A stretch of DNA of 53,791 nucleotides from Apostichopus parvimensis (Eukaryota > Echinodermata > Holothuroidea > Aspidochirotida > Stichopodidae). The notes beneath the pieces were generated by a model. The model saw nothing but the letters and a program-made list of their open reading frames with translations. It was not told the DNA's origin and searched no databases. Positions 26,057-38,300 of the stretch are shown in pieces (position 1 is the stretch's first letter; each line of letters begins with the position of its first letter). Location of the stretch: NCBI GenBank assembly GCA_000934455.1, contig KN882534.1, positions 123,601-177,391 on the forward strand. The letters are read 5' to 3'. A program made the position numbers and the translations under genes.

Positions 26057-26305
26057 CAAAATACATCCCAAGCAGTCATTTGTGATCATCGAGAGACATG
26101 CCCAACCCCAGAGGACATTTATGAAGCCATTGATGTGTGCTTCAAATCATTCAACGTGTTTAATCTGAATTATACCAAATTGCTTGGTGCCTGGGAATTT
26201 TTCCAAAAAGTTGTCTACCAGTTGCCTGGTGGTGTGAAGTGCAACCAGATTCGTGATTTTAATGCCTACCGTGCCAACAAAAAAGACACAGTTACTGCAG
26301 TTTAG
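26057..26305 (+). CDS. C-terminal coding fragment of an unrecognised protein
   Basis: After the gap an open frame of about 82 codons ends at TAG (26303-26305). It has features of real protein: a CDHRETCPTPEDIYEAIDVC segment, two to three cysteines, an aromatic-rich middle (FKSFNVFNLNY, WEFFQKVVYQLP) and a final CNQIRDFNAYRANKK stretch. It faintly resembles a multi-copy uncharacterised family in metazoan genomes, but this is recollection, not a search. It could be a terminal exon or a fragment of a retrocopy. The last codons lie inside the first unit of the downstream tandem repeat. Confidence 0.5.
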   Translation, partial: QNTSQAVICDHRETCPTPEDIYEAIDVCFKSFNVFNLNYTKLLGAWEFFQKVVYQLPGGVKCNQIRDFNAYRANKKDTVTAV

Positions 26306-26803
26306 TAGTTGTCATAGACAGCACTCCACGTTTTCTCATCTCACGGATCAGAATGTATCTAAAGTTGTTGCTTATTTGGAATTGTCTTTGGGAAGAGCTG
26401 TTTCTTTGTGTTTAATTTGGAATACCAAAGGCATGAACCAACAACAACGACAAAGTAACTGCAGTGTAGCAGTCATCATAGACAGCACTCCACGTTTTCT
26501 CATCCCACGGATCAGCATATATCTAAAGTTGTTGCATATTTGGAATTGACTTTGGGAAGAGTTGTTTCTTGTGTTTAATCTGGAATACCAAAAGGCATGT
26601 GCCAACAACAAAGACATAGTCACTGTAGTGTAGCAGTCATCATAGACAGCACTCCATGTTTTCTCATCCCATGGATCAGAATTTTTCTAAAGTTGTTGCT
26701 TAATTGAAATTGACTTTGGGAAGAGTTGTTTCTTTGTGTTTAATCTGGAATACCAAAAGGCATGTTCAAACAACAGAGACCAAGTAACTGCACTGTAGCA
26801 ATT
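26273..26803. repeat. Tandem repeat, about 164-bp unit, 3 copies plus a partial fourth
   Basis: Units begin near 26273, 26437, 26601 and 26765, each with a CCAACAACA-like start, then GACAGCACTCCACGTTTTCTC and AAGTTGTTGC. The fourth copy stops after about 40 bp. The first unit starts inside the coding fragment upstream, so the array arose by duplicating the stop-codon region and 3' untranslated sequence. Confidence 0.85.
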
Positions 26804-29288
26804 GAAAATGTTGGCACTTTTAAGTTGACTTAATTCCACAAGACAATACTTTTATAGCCTAAATTGTTCATTTTACATTTAATGGGATATAATATATGGA
26901 CCTCTGGAATAGGAAGGTAGTAGGATGTTTAATTGCTGAAAATCGCACATTCTGAATTGTTTGTGTTGTCATTGATTTTTGATCTCTCTCATGTACCTTT
27001 CTGCTGTGAGCGATTCAAACATGCACCCATATATTGTTTACCTAATTACTAGGTAATAATTAACCTAAAACCTGTGTAACATATTTACTAAACGGGTGCT
27101 ATGTAAACTTCTCTGGCAAAATTTTACATAACAGTATTGCATTTACGTTACATAATAAACATGTAAAACTTTACAAACAAGCAGTTAAGTAATTTTTACT
27201 TAAATGTTTTAGTGTTCTTATTTGACATGAAAATTAAGTAAAATTTTACTTAACCTGTGTAAAACGTTTTCTGAGTGTAAGTGTTATATTTAGCTAGGGG
27301 ATAGGGGTTTGCAATTTCACTTGCAATTGTCAATTGAACATCAGTAAGGTGTTGGCTATATACAACACGCACAAAGTGTAAGAATAGCCAGACATGTGGT
27401 GTTACTTCAGCGCTCTCATCAACTGAGTAATAGACACCTTTGAAGTGCTAAATTTAGGGGACTGGGTGTGACAATTACCTGCAAGTGTTGATAAATTCAA
27501 CACCAGCGAGGTGTTTGATTTTCAACACTCGGAAAGTGTAAAATTAGTAAGGCGGGTGTTGTCCCTGTACGAGCTAGGCTGAAGTGTTGATATGACACTT
27601 ATCGATTACATTTTAACACTTCAATTTTTTGAGTGTAATTATTCTACGGTACTGGTGCACTTGTGATTGAAGGAAATACTGCAAGGGTGATGTGACGATG
27701 TTTGATTAAATCTCAATAGAAAGATACAGTCCATTCTTCATCTATATGTTTGGTGTTATGTTGAATAACGGCAAGTAAGCACTGGATGTAATTCAAATTG
27801 GTAGCGATGGAAATATACCTAGATTCTTCATTGCTGGTAATTGCAAGCTTGTATAGGCTACTGGAGACAACTTCATTAATAAAACACTAGCTGCATTCGA
27901 GTAACAGTGAAGCCGGTGAATTTCCCATGCTGCTCAATTTTATCGACACTTGTTTGGTAAAGGTGTTAAAGAATTTCCTGTATTTCAGTCATGAACGTCT
28001 TTTAACAGGTTGGTTCGGCTAAAACGACAGTAGGCTATACATTACGGTGCTCGACAAATATTTTGACAAGTGGGGTAGCCAACGGGTCTTTTGGTTTCGA
28101 GATGTTGGTAGCTTGTTTTAATGTTTTTTATTAGGAGCCCGACATTTGTGTATACACTTTAAGACTGATATACGTAAAGGAACGCAATTATTATCTCCAC
28201 AGGTTTTAATTTTAGCCCCCCCCCCCCCATTTCCGCGACATTTGTTTTTGTTTGCCGCGGAATAGTACTCAAAAAGGGAGGGAGAAAAACCTACTGACAA
28301 TTGTTATCAAGAAAATATAATTCTCTTCAAGAAAATTCAAGGATATGACTTAAAAAAAATAGGTGATCACTGTCCTAAAGAAATGAGCAGATAGCAGCAG
28401 CAAGAGGTTACGTTCTCAACACCTAGCTATCATTGTTGTCTTTATTACTACAAGACAACTTACCACAAATACCGAGTTGGTTAGGTTTCACTGTACCCAA
28501 CACTAACAACGGTAGGATAATGTTAGGTTCGTTAACACAAAACGTGAAGAAAGAAAAGTGTCGTGTCAGAATACCAAAACACTTAAGGTGGCCAAACACC
28601 ATCTAGATTATTTCCTGAGGCATTATCTACATGCCACCTTGTTTGCTGTCATTCGCTGCCATGAAATTTGATAAAGCTGTTCACTCGACAATATATAGTT
28701 GCTGAGGGTAAGACATATGCTTTGTCAACCTTTAGCTTTCATGATGTAAAATATCGCATTTATTTTTTTTTTAAAAATCATTTAGCGTTCTCAATAGGGT
28801 TTCTCATGAGTAGTTGCGACCATCTTAACAAAACCGAAAACATTTTGAGAAAGCCCGTAACAAATTTTTAAGCATTATCCTATTTTCCGTGTCCAAATAC
28901 AAGCAAAATACACTGTCAAAATTTGCTTCCTGGCAGCCTTACTGGTTCGAAAATCATTTGTACTCAGCATAACATGACTGTGCACACATCATAACGTTAT
29001 GGCCTTTCTTCACAATGTACATCACAGAACATTTCTGACATTTCATGTGCTGATTATGGATAGCCATTGTATAACTTTTCAGGTTCTTAATTTTTTTTAA
29101 ATGAATAATCAAATCTCCCACTAATTGGTGTGTGGTAGCAATTGGCAAGATTGAACAAAAAAACATCTGGCAATGATGAGTAATAGATGCGGTAGTTCTA
29201 TAATATAAAAATAATTTACTTTTTCAATTTACTAATTCATTGTGTCGATTATGTATACATCTTGCCCCTGTAATTTCTTATTTTTCAG
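26804..29288. other. Unassigned DNA with MITE-like and palindromic sequence
   Basis: Positions 27060-27280 are rich in TTAC/GTAA motifs and include a perfect 20-bp palindrome at 27234-27253 centred on AAATTT. Two diverged direct copies rich in AACAC/GTGTT occur near 27290-27395 and 27446-27560, suggestive of a miniature element. A C homopolymer lies near 28217-28229. No gene is supported. A TATAAAA at 29204-29210 lies about 100 bp upstream of the putative start codon at 29311. Confidence 0.4.
29204..29210 (+). promoter_or_regulatory. Possible TATA box upstream of the start exon
   Basis: TATAAAA lies 107 nt before the candidate ATG. In AT-rich DNA this is weak evidence, and it competes with the reading of 29281-29288 as a splice acceptor. 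Confidence 0.2.
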
Positions 29289-29328
29289 TTAAACAGCACT
29301 ACAAACCAAGATGGCTGTAAACATGCAA
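29289..29328 (+). CDS. Candidate start exon of the micro-exon gene
   Basis: A strong polypyrimidine tract and TTTTTCAG acceptor end at 29288. The 40-nt exon has 22 nt of leader, then ATG at 29311 in a favourable context (purine at -3, G at +4), with codons ATG GCT GTA AAC ATG CAA, then GTAAGT at 29329. Ending at a codon boundary sets phase 0 for everything downstream. If the TATAAAA at 29204-29210 is a promoter, the leader could instead begin near 29235 without using the acceptor; otherwise an unseen upstream non-coding exon is needed. Confidence 0.6.
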
Positions 29329-32300
29329 GTAAGTGTCGACGCCATACACAATGTAGCATGAGGTGTATTTTCATTTTTTAGATCAATTTCCATAGTGGTA
29401 TAGGTTTGATAAGCTATTAAGTAAACAAATAAATATATTGTTAAAATAAAAGGTAATATAAATTGTCTTATGATGTAGGTTGAGTCATTTGTTCACGTCC
29501 AATCCAAGTTTGTATACTAAGGCGGAGCATAATGCACTTTTCACAGAGAAGTCATCTCATTGTGCACGTGTAAAGGAGGAATTCTTCTGGTGCACGCTAA
29601 AATAGTGGATTGGCAGTGAATGTAAAAAGAAAAGAAATGGATCTTGCTCCTTCGTTCTTAGTTGCTCTGAATACAAGATTAGGAAAACAAGAGAGTATAA
29701 AGCAATCCCTGAATTTTATCTCAATTGAAACGCATTTATTTCATGCAGAGGGTCGAAAACAAATGTTTAAACAATAGGTGCTTTCTCTAAATGATATTCA
29801 AAATAGTCACTCTCTAATCTTAGTCACTTTAAATAGCTGTGCCTTATTGCACATAAAATATTCCTCATAAGGAATATGAAAATATATTTTGGGGTCATGG
29901 CTAGAAAAATGCCCATGTAACTAACATAGCCGCAGGTTAGCGGTCGTGCGCTTTGAGTTGCTTCTTCGGTAGAAAAGGCTTACTTTGATTTGAGCGCTTA
30001 ATGTAAAGTACTGTGGGATCATCACCGCAGGGAACTTTAAGTGTATAAGAGTAAATACATACTGAAAATTTAAGTGAAAATAGTAAATTCAAAATACAAA
30101 ACATTGTTCACATTACAGAACAGGATGTATGTGTTTGATGGAACAATGGTGCGGGGAAGAAGAGCCTGGGTTGAATCCAGTACCTGTTCATTATTCGAAG
30201 TAAAGTGTATTAACATTTTCCTTTCTTAATCTTCATCCCTAGCAATAACGCAAGACTTGTGAGTTGAATCAACTTTACCTGCTTAATCTTCCAAGTAAAA
30301 TCTATGTACACCATGTCCTTTGATACGCTAATTAGTCAGAGCTGAAGTCGAGTCAAATACACAGTTCAAGTCTGCATGGGGTCTCAAGGCAGACCCAGTC
30401 CGAGACAAGTACATAGTCCGGGCACCACAAGTCCCAGTCTTCTGCCACTCACTTCTAAAACCATAACTATGTGTTGCTAGGATATATCAGAGGTGGCAGT
30501 TAAAGTGGGTAAGCGGAACTGAAGAAGCCATCCATGACATGTGTTGAACTACGATTCACACTTTTAGTTGCTGTCAAGAGGTTAGGATTAAATCATATGA
30601 AAACAAGCACATGGTAACCAATTCATTATATAATAGCAGTGTTTTGTTCAGTTTCTATGGTTTACACAGAGAAGGTACGTTCGAATAAGTGATACTACCT
30701 ACATCATATCAACATTTTACTTGGGACTAGCTATTTGGTGAACATGCAGCTATTAAGTTTACTGTTTCGGCTGACCTTTTGTCACAAACAGTTGTACTCT
30801 AACCTAATAGACACACTTGAATCACTTTATTTCAATGGAAAACAGCCTATGCTTCTCAACATTACGTTTGGAGTCCCTTACGGTTTGGTTATTTACTGTT
30901 CACCATCTACATTGTACCTCTTGGACTACTCATCCACCTTGATCATCTCAAATTTCACCAAAATGCCGACCAACATCAACTTTACTTGTCATTCCAGAAA
31001 TCACATGCTTCCTCTGCAATTTCTTTTCAAATACAAGAATGCGTCAATGTCATAACGTAATGGAATAAAATAAATTTAAAATTGAATGACTGTAAATTCT
31101 TTGTTTTCATACACAATCTGAATGAATTGGTATGAGTGAACCAGGTTTCGACCAAAAGGGGGAAAGCTAAAGAAAACTAGTTGTTTTACTTTAGTTTAAG
31201 TTACTGTGCTTGTGTTTTTACTGTCTCCCCCCCCCCATTATATGACGATTTGTTATTTTCTTTCATCCATGCGTTTCTTTGCAGATGGTATATCTTTATC
31301 GTGATTAACGATTGTAGATAAGTGTTATTATTTATTCCCCTTTCAAAGAAACCACCAGGGATATCAATTCCTGTTGATTTTTTATGTTTCATTCACAATT
31401 TGAGGAAAATATCATTTTCACAAGATTGGCAACGCACAGTCTATTACAATAGCATGTTTATTGTTTACATGGATCGCCATGTCAATCAAGATAGATCAAT
31501 TGTTTTTAAATAAATTTGTAACTCTAATATTAACCATTCCTGTTATCAGCTGGCGAAAAAGCTAAGGAAAACTAGTTGTTTAAATTATAATCAACTAAAA
31601 TTTAAAAGTCACCGTGTTTGTGTTTTTACTGTTTTTCTCTATGATATCATGATTCTTTCCTTTTCTTCGTTACATCTGTTCCATTCCTTGCAGATGGTAA
31701 GTATTTATCATGATTAACCTTTTTTAAACAGTTTTTTATCTTTTCACATTCATAGTAAAAAAGGAAAGTTAAGGAAAACTAGTCGTTTAACTTATTATAA
31801 AGTTGCAATTTAATGTCACTTTGTTTGTGTTTTTTCTGTTTTTCTCTATTATATGACGACTGGTTCTTTTCTTTTATCTATTCGTTTCTTTGCAGAACGT
31901 AAGTATTTATCATGATTAAAATTTTTAGATACGTGTTATTAACTATTCCCCTGTCAAAGAAACCACCAGGGATATTAATTCCTTTTAATTCCTAAGTTTC
32001 ATTCACAATTTGAGTGAAATACAATTTTCACAACAGTGGTAACGCACAATCTATGTCAATAACATTTTGATTGTTTACAGGGTTCGCCATGTCAATGAAG
32101 ATACATCAATTGTTCTAAATAAATTTGTAATTCTAACATTAACCATTGAAGGTATCATTTAGTGAGATTAAAAGCCGAAATTAGCGGAAAAGCTAAGGAA
32201 AACTAGTTGTTTTACTTTAGTTTAAGTAACCGTGCTTGTGTTTTTACTGTTTTTTCTCTACTATATGACGATTGTTCTTTTCTTTTATCCATTCGTTTCT

Positions 32301-35300
32301 TTGCAGATGGTAATTCTTTATCGTGATTAACGATTGTAGATAAGTGTTATTATTTATTCCCCTTTCAAAGAAATCACCAGGGATATCAATTCCTGTTGAT
32401 TTTTTATGTTTCATTCACAATTTGAGTAAAATATAAATTTCACAACATTGGTAACGTACAATCTAAGACAATAACATGTTTATCGCTTATATGGAATGAA
32501 AGTGATATAATAATTTGTTCTTTCTTCTTTCTATCTATTCGTTTTACAGAATGTAAGTCTTTATCATGGTTTACATGTGTTGATACGTGTTCATAATGAG
32601 TCCCATTTCAAAGAAACCACCAGAGATATCAATTTCTGTTAATTTTAAGTTTCATTCACAATGTGAGTGAAATATCATTTTCACAAGATTGGTAACGTAC
32701 AATCTATGACAATTAGCATGTTTATTGTTAACAAGGATCGCCATGTCAATCATAAACTGACATTTTAGAGCCACCGTGTTTGTGGTTTGACTAATTTCCT
32801 CTATTAAATGTTGAATCGTTTTTTTCTTCTTTCCATCTGTTCCTGTCATTGCAGGCGGTAAGTAGTTATCATGATTATCGTTTGAAGATCAGTGTTACTA
32901 TATATAGTAACATGAGGGAAAATATTTCCTGTTAATTCTTTATTTTCATACACAATTTGAATAAAATACAATAATTTGCAAAACATTGGTAACGCACGAT
33001 TGAATATAATTTTAATAACATGATTGTTGATTATATGAATGGCAATATCAATGAACATAGATCCATTGTTCTGAAATAAATTTGTAACTTTAACTTTAAA
33101 ACATTAATGATATGACCTAATGAGGTGATGAGGAACAACAGTGCAAAAGCTTAACAAGACTGATTGATTCAATCATAAAAACCAATGTGTTTACGTTTTT
33201 ATTGGTTCTTGTCTATTATGTGTTTTTTTTTTGTTACCTTTTTTTAATCTATTTGGCATTTTGCAGTTGGTAAGTTTTTTGTTCTGATTAACATTTGAAG
33301 ATACATGTCAGTTTCTATTCCCCTTTTAAAGAAATCAACATGCAGTTCCCTGAAATTCTTTATTTTGTTACACAATTTGAATTAAAAAAAGCATACTAGA
33401 ATGTCGAATGTTGCTAATGCAAACTTCGTGAGCAAAACAGAAAACAAATGAACATTCGTGGGTAAATGTATATATACATTTACCCACGAATATTCATTTG
33501 TGCAAGTGCACAAGTGCACTACGTATACGGCTACACGGAAATCGTTAGACTTGTGTCAACCATACTTGTGACAATTTGTTCCTTTCCATTTTCTTCCTAT
33601 CTGGGTTTTTTTTCCAGTTGGTAAGTTTTTTGTGATTAACATTTGTAGATATGTGTCAGCCTTTCAAAGAAACCACCAGGCAAATCAGTTCCTCTTAATT
33701 CTTTATTTCCTTACACAATTTGAGTGAAATATTACAATTTCCACAACATTGTTGACGTACAATTAAATCAATAACTGTTGATCGATTATATGATTGGTAA
33801 TGTCAATGAAGATTAAAAGATTCTTCTCCAATAAACTTGTAACTTCAACATTTTACTATTAATGGTATGGTATAGTGAGGTGATGAGCGAAAACAGGGAA
33901 AAGCTAAAGAAAGCTAATTGGTTCAGCTGCAATAAACTCACATTCGTTGTGTTTGTGTTTCCAGTCTTTCCACTGTTTTATGATGATTTGTTCTTTTCTT
34001 TTAACCATTCGTTTGTTTGCAGGAGGTAAGTCTTCTTCTTGATTACCGTTTGTAGATACGTGTCATTATGTAATGCCCTTAAACCAATAAAACACCAGTT
34101 CCTGTTAATTCTTTATAATTTACACAACATTGGTGACGTAAAAATTAATAATTAACATGTTTATCGATTATATGACTGGCAATGTCAATGCAGATAGAAC
34201 GATTCTTCTGAAATAAACTTGTAACTACAACATTTAACCACTAGTGGTATGATCTAGTGAAGTGATGAGCGAAAAACGGGATATCTAAAGAAAGTTAGTT
34301 GGTTCAGCTGTAACAAACGCATATTCACTGTGTTTGTGTGTCCAGTCTTTTCACTGTTATATGATGATTTGTTCTTTCTATCTCCTCATTTCTTTGCACA
34401 GAACGTAAGTCGTTTTCTTGATTAACATTTGTAGATGTGTAGACGTGTTATTATCTATTCCCCTTTCAAAGAAACCCACCTATTCCAGTGTATAATTTAT
34501 ACAATTTGAATGAAATATTGTAATTTTCACTACATTGATAATGCATAATCTAAGACAATACCATGTATATTGTTTACATGTATTGCCATGTCAATGATGA
34601 TAGATCAATTGTTTTTAAATAAATTGGTTACTCTAAAGTTATCCATCGATGTTATAAGCTAGTGATGTAAAGAGCCAAAAGCAGCAGAAAAGCTAAGGAA
34701 ACTAGTTGTTTCAACAATCATCAACTGACAATTTAAGGTCATAGTGTTTGTGTTTTGACTATTTTTCTTGATTAAATATTGGTTTGTTTGTTCTTTGTTC
34801 TTTCCTTCTGTGCCTTACATTGCAGGCGGTAAGTTGTTATCATAATTAATGTTAATACAACAGTGTTATTATCTATTAAAATGAGGGGAAATATTTTCTG
34901 TTTATTCTTTATGTTAACACACAATTTGAATAAAACTTGATAATTTGCACAACAGTGGTAACGCACGATTTCATACCAGTTTAATAACATGTTTATATAT
35001 GAATGGCAAATTCAATGAAGATAGATCGATTGTTCTGAAATTAATTTGTAAGTTTAACGTTAAACTATTTATGTAATGAGATGTTGAGCCACAACTGTCG
35101 AAACGCTAAACAAAACTGTCTGATTTAAGTGTAAAAAACACTTGTAAACTAAAGTCAATGTGTTTACGTTTTACTGATTCTTGTCTATTATGTGATGATT
35201 TGTTACTTTCTTTTTCTATCTTTTTTTGTTTGTTTGGCAGATGGTAAGTATTTTTGTGGTTATCATTTGTTGATACGTGTTAGTTTCTATTCCCATTTCA

Positions 35301-38300
35301 AAGAAACTACTAGCAAATCAGTTCCTTATAATTCCTTATTTTCTTACTCAATTTGAGTGAAATGTTGCAATTTGCACAACATTGATGACGCACAGTTAAT
35401 CAATAACATCTTTATCGATTATATGACTGGTAATGTCAATGAAGATAAGATGATTCTTCTATTGAACTTGTAACTACAATATGTTACCATTAATGGTATG
35501 ATCTAGTGAGGTGATGAGTGAAAAGCTAACGAAAGCTAGTTGGTACAGTTGTAATAAACTCACATTCGTTGTGTTTGTGTTTTCAGTCTTTTCCCTATTG
35601 TATGATGATTTGTTCTTTACTGTTATATATTCGTTTCTTTGCAGGGGGTAAGTTGTTTTCTTGATTAACGTTTGTAGATACGTGTCATTATCTACTCCCA
35701 TTTCAAGTAAACCACCAATTCCTGTTAATTCTTTATCATTTACACAACATTGATGAAGTACAATTAAGTCATTAACGGTTTATCGATTATATGATTGGTA
35801 TTATCTATGAAGATAGAACGATTCTTTTGAAGTGAACTTGTAATTACAACGTTACACCATTAATGGTATGGTCTAGTATAGTGATGAGCAAAAACGGAAT
35901 AGCTAAGGAAAGTTAGTTGGTTCAGCTGTAATAAACTCATATTCACTGTGTTAGTGTTTCCAGTCTATTCACTGTGATATGATTATTTCTTCTACTTTCT
36001 TTCTATCTATTCGTTTCTCTGCAGAACGTAAGTCGTTTTCTTGATTAACATTTGTAGATACGTTTTACTATTTATTCACCTTTCAAAGAAACCACATATT
36101 CCTGTTTATACTTTATAATTTACACAATTTGATTGAAATATTGTAAGTTTTACTACATTGATAACGAATAATCTAAGATAATAACATGTTTATTGTTTAC
36201 ATGGATTGTCATGTCATGAAAATAGATCAATTGTTTTCAAATAATTTTTAACTCTAATTTTTAACCATTGATGTTATTAGCTAGTGACATTAAGGGCCAA
36301 AAGCATAAGAAAAGCTAAGGAATGTATTTGTTTTAAATTAAAATAAAGTGACATTTTAAAGTCACCGTGTTTGTGTTTTTACCTTTGTTCTCTATAAAAT
36401 AATTATTACTTCTTTTCTCCTTTTCATCCGATCCTTTCTTTGCAGGTGGTAAGTGCTTTTCATAAGTATTGTTTGTAGAGCGGTGTTATTATATTTTTAC
36501 ATGAGGGAAATTATATTCCTGTTTATTCGTCATTCTCATACACAATTGGAATGAAATTTGATAATTTGCCCAGCATTGGTAACGCACAATTGAATACAGG
36601 TTTAAAAACTTGTGTATCGTTCATATGAATGGTAACGTCAATAAAGAGAGAGAGAGCGACTGTTTTGAAATGAATTAATCACTATAATATTTTACTATTT
36701 AAGATATGAGCTAGTAAGGTGATGAGCCACAAACATTCAGGAAAACTAGTTAGATTTCATTTTAAAGTTACTATTTGATATTTTCACATTTTTCTCTACT
36801 CTATTACGATTTTGCCTCCTTCTTCTTTCTATTTATTCGTTTTGTTACAGTACGTAAGTCTTTTTCATGATTAATGTTTGTAAATATATATGATGATCTA
36901 TTCCATTTTTAAAGGATGTGCCATGGAAGTCAATTCCTTTCTATTCTTTATTTTTAAATGAAATGTGTCAATTTTTACAACATTAAGGAATGCACAATTG
37001 AATACAATAACATGTTCATGACTTACTTTAATTGGAATTTCAAAAAAGATAACCGATCGTTTGGAAATGAACTTGTAACTCCAACATTTAACATATATCG
37101 TATGATCTAGTGAAGTGATCAACGAAAAACGGAATATCTAAAGAAAATTAGTTGGTTCAGTTGCAATAAACTCACATTCATTGTGTTCGTGTTTCCAGTT
37201 TTTTCACTGTGATATGATGATTCCTTCTTTCTTTCTTCTTTCTATCTATTCATTTCTTTGCAGAACGTAATTCTTTTTCTTGATTAAAATTTGAAGATAC
37301 GTGTTTTTATCTATTCCCCTTTCAAAGAAACCCACCTATTCTAGTGAATTCTGTATGATATACACCATTTGAATGAAATATTGTAATTTGCACTACATTG
37401 ATTATTTACAATCTAAGACAATACCATGTATATTGTTTACATGGATTGCCTTGTCCATGAAGATAGATCAATTGTTTTTAATTAAATTTGTAATTCTAAA
37501 TTTATCCATCGATGTTATAAGCTAGTGATGTTAAGAAGCGAAAAGCAGCAGAAAAGCTAAGGAAATTAGTTGTTTCAATTATCGTAGAATGACACTTTAA
37601 AGTCACCGTGTTTGTGTTTTGACTATTTTTCTCTATTAAATATTGGATCGTTCTTTTCTTCTTTCCATCTGTTCGTTTTTTTGCAGGCGGTTAGTAGTTA
37701 TCATAATTAACGTTTGTAGAACAGTGTTATTATCTATTAAAATGAGGGGAAATTTTTTCTGTTAATTCTTTATTTTAATACACAATTTGAATAACATTTT
37801 ATAATTTGCACAACATTGGTAACGTACGATTTAATACAAGTTAAATAGCATGATTGTTGATTAAATGAAGGGCAATATCAATGAAGATAGATCGATTGTT
37901 CTGAAATTAATTTGTAATTTTAACGTTAATCCATTAATTTAAGGAGGTGATGAGCCACAACGTTAAAAAAGTTTATCAAAACTGTTTGATTTAAGTGTAA
38001 AAAAACACTTTCATTTTGAAGTATTTACGGATTACTGATTCTTGTCTATTATGTGATGATTTGTAACTTTCTTTTTCTATCTATTTTTTTTTCAGTTGGT
38101 AAGTAATTTTTTTATTATCATTTGTTGATGCGTGTCAGTTTATATTCCCATTTCAAAGAAAGCACAAGCAAATCAATTCCTTTTAATTCTTTACATTATT
38201 ACACAATTTAGGAGAAATGTTGCAATTTGCACAACATTGATGTCGCACAATTTAATCAATAACATTTTTATCGATTATATGACTGGTAATGTCAATGAAG

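Noticed and set aside
25739-26089. Open frames on both strands crossing the N run
   Set aside because: They are produced by the 260 unknown bases; only the + strand part after 26056 looks like protein.
29930-30190. Possible tRNA-derived SINE (A-box-like GGTTAGCGGTCGTGCG and a distant GGGTTGAATCC)
   Set aside because: The two boxes are over 200 bp apart instead of about 35, and no tail or duplication was seen.
30670-30680. Extra micro-exon candidate AAG (AG-AAG-GTACGT) in the first intron
   Set aside because: The acceptor is poor, the context is unlike any array unit, and one such match is expected by chance in this length of DNA.
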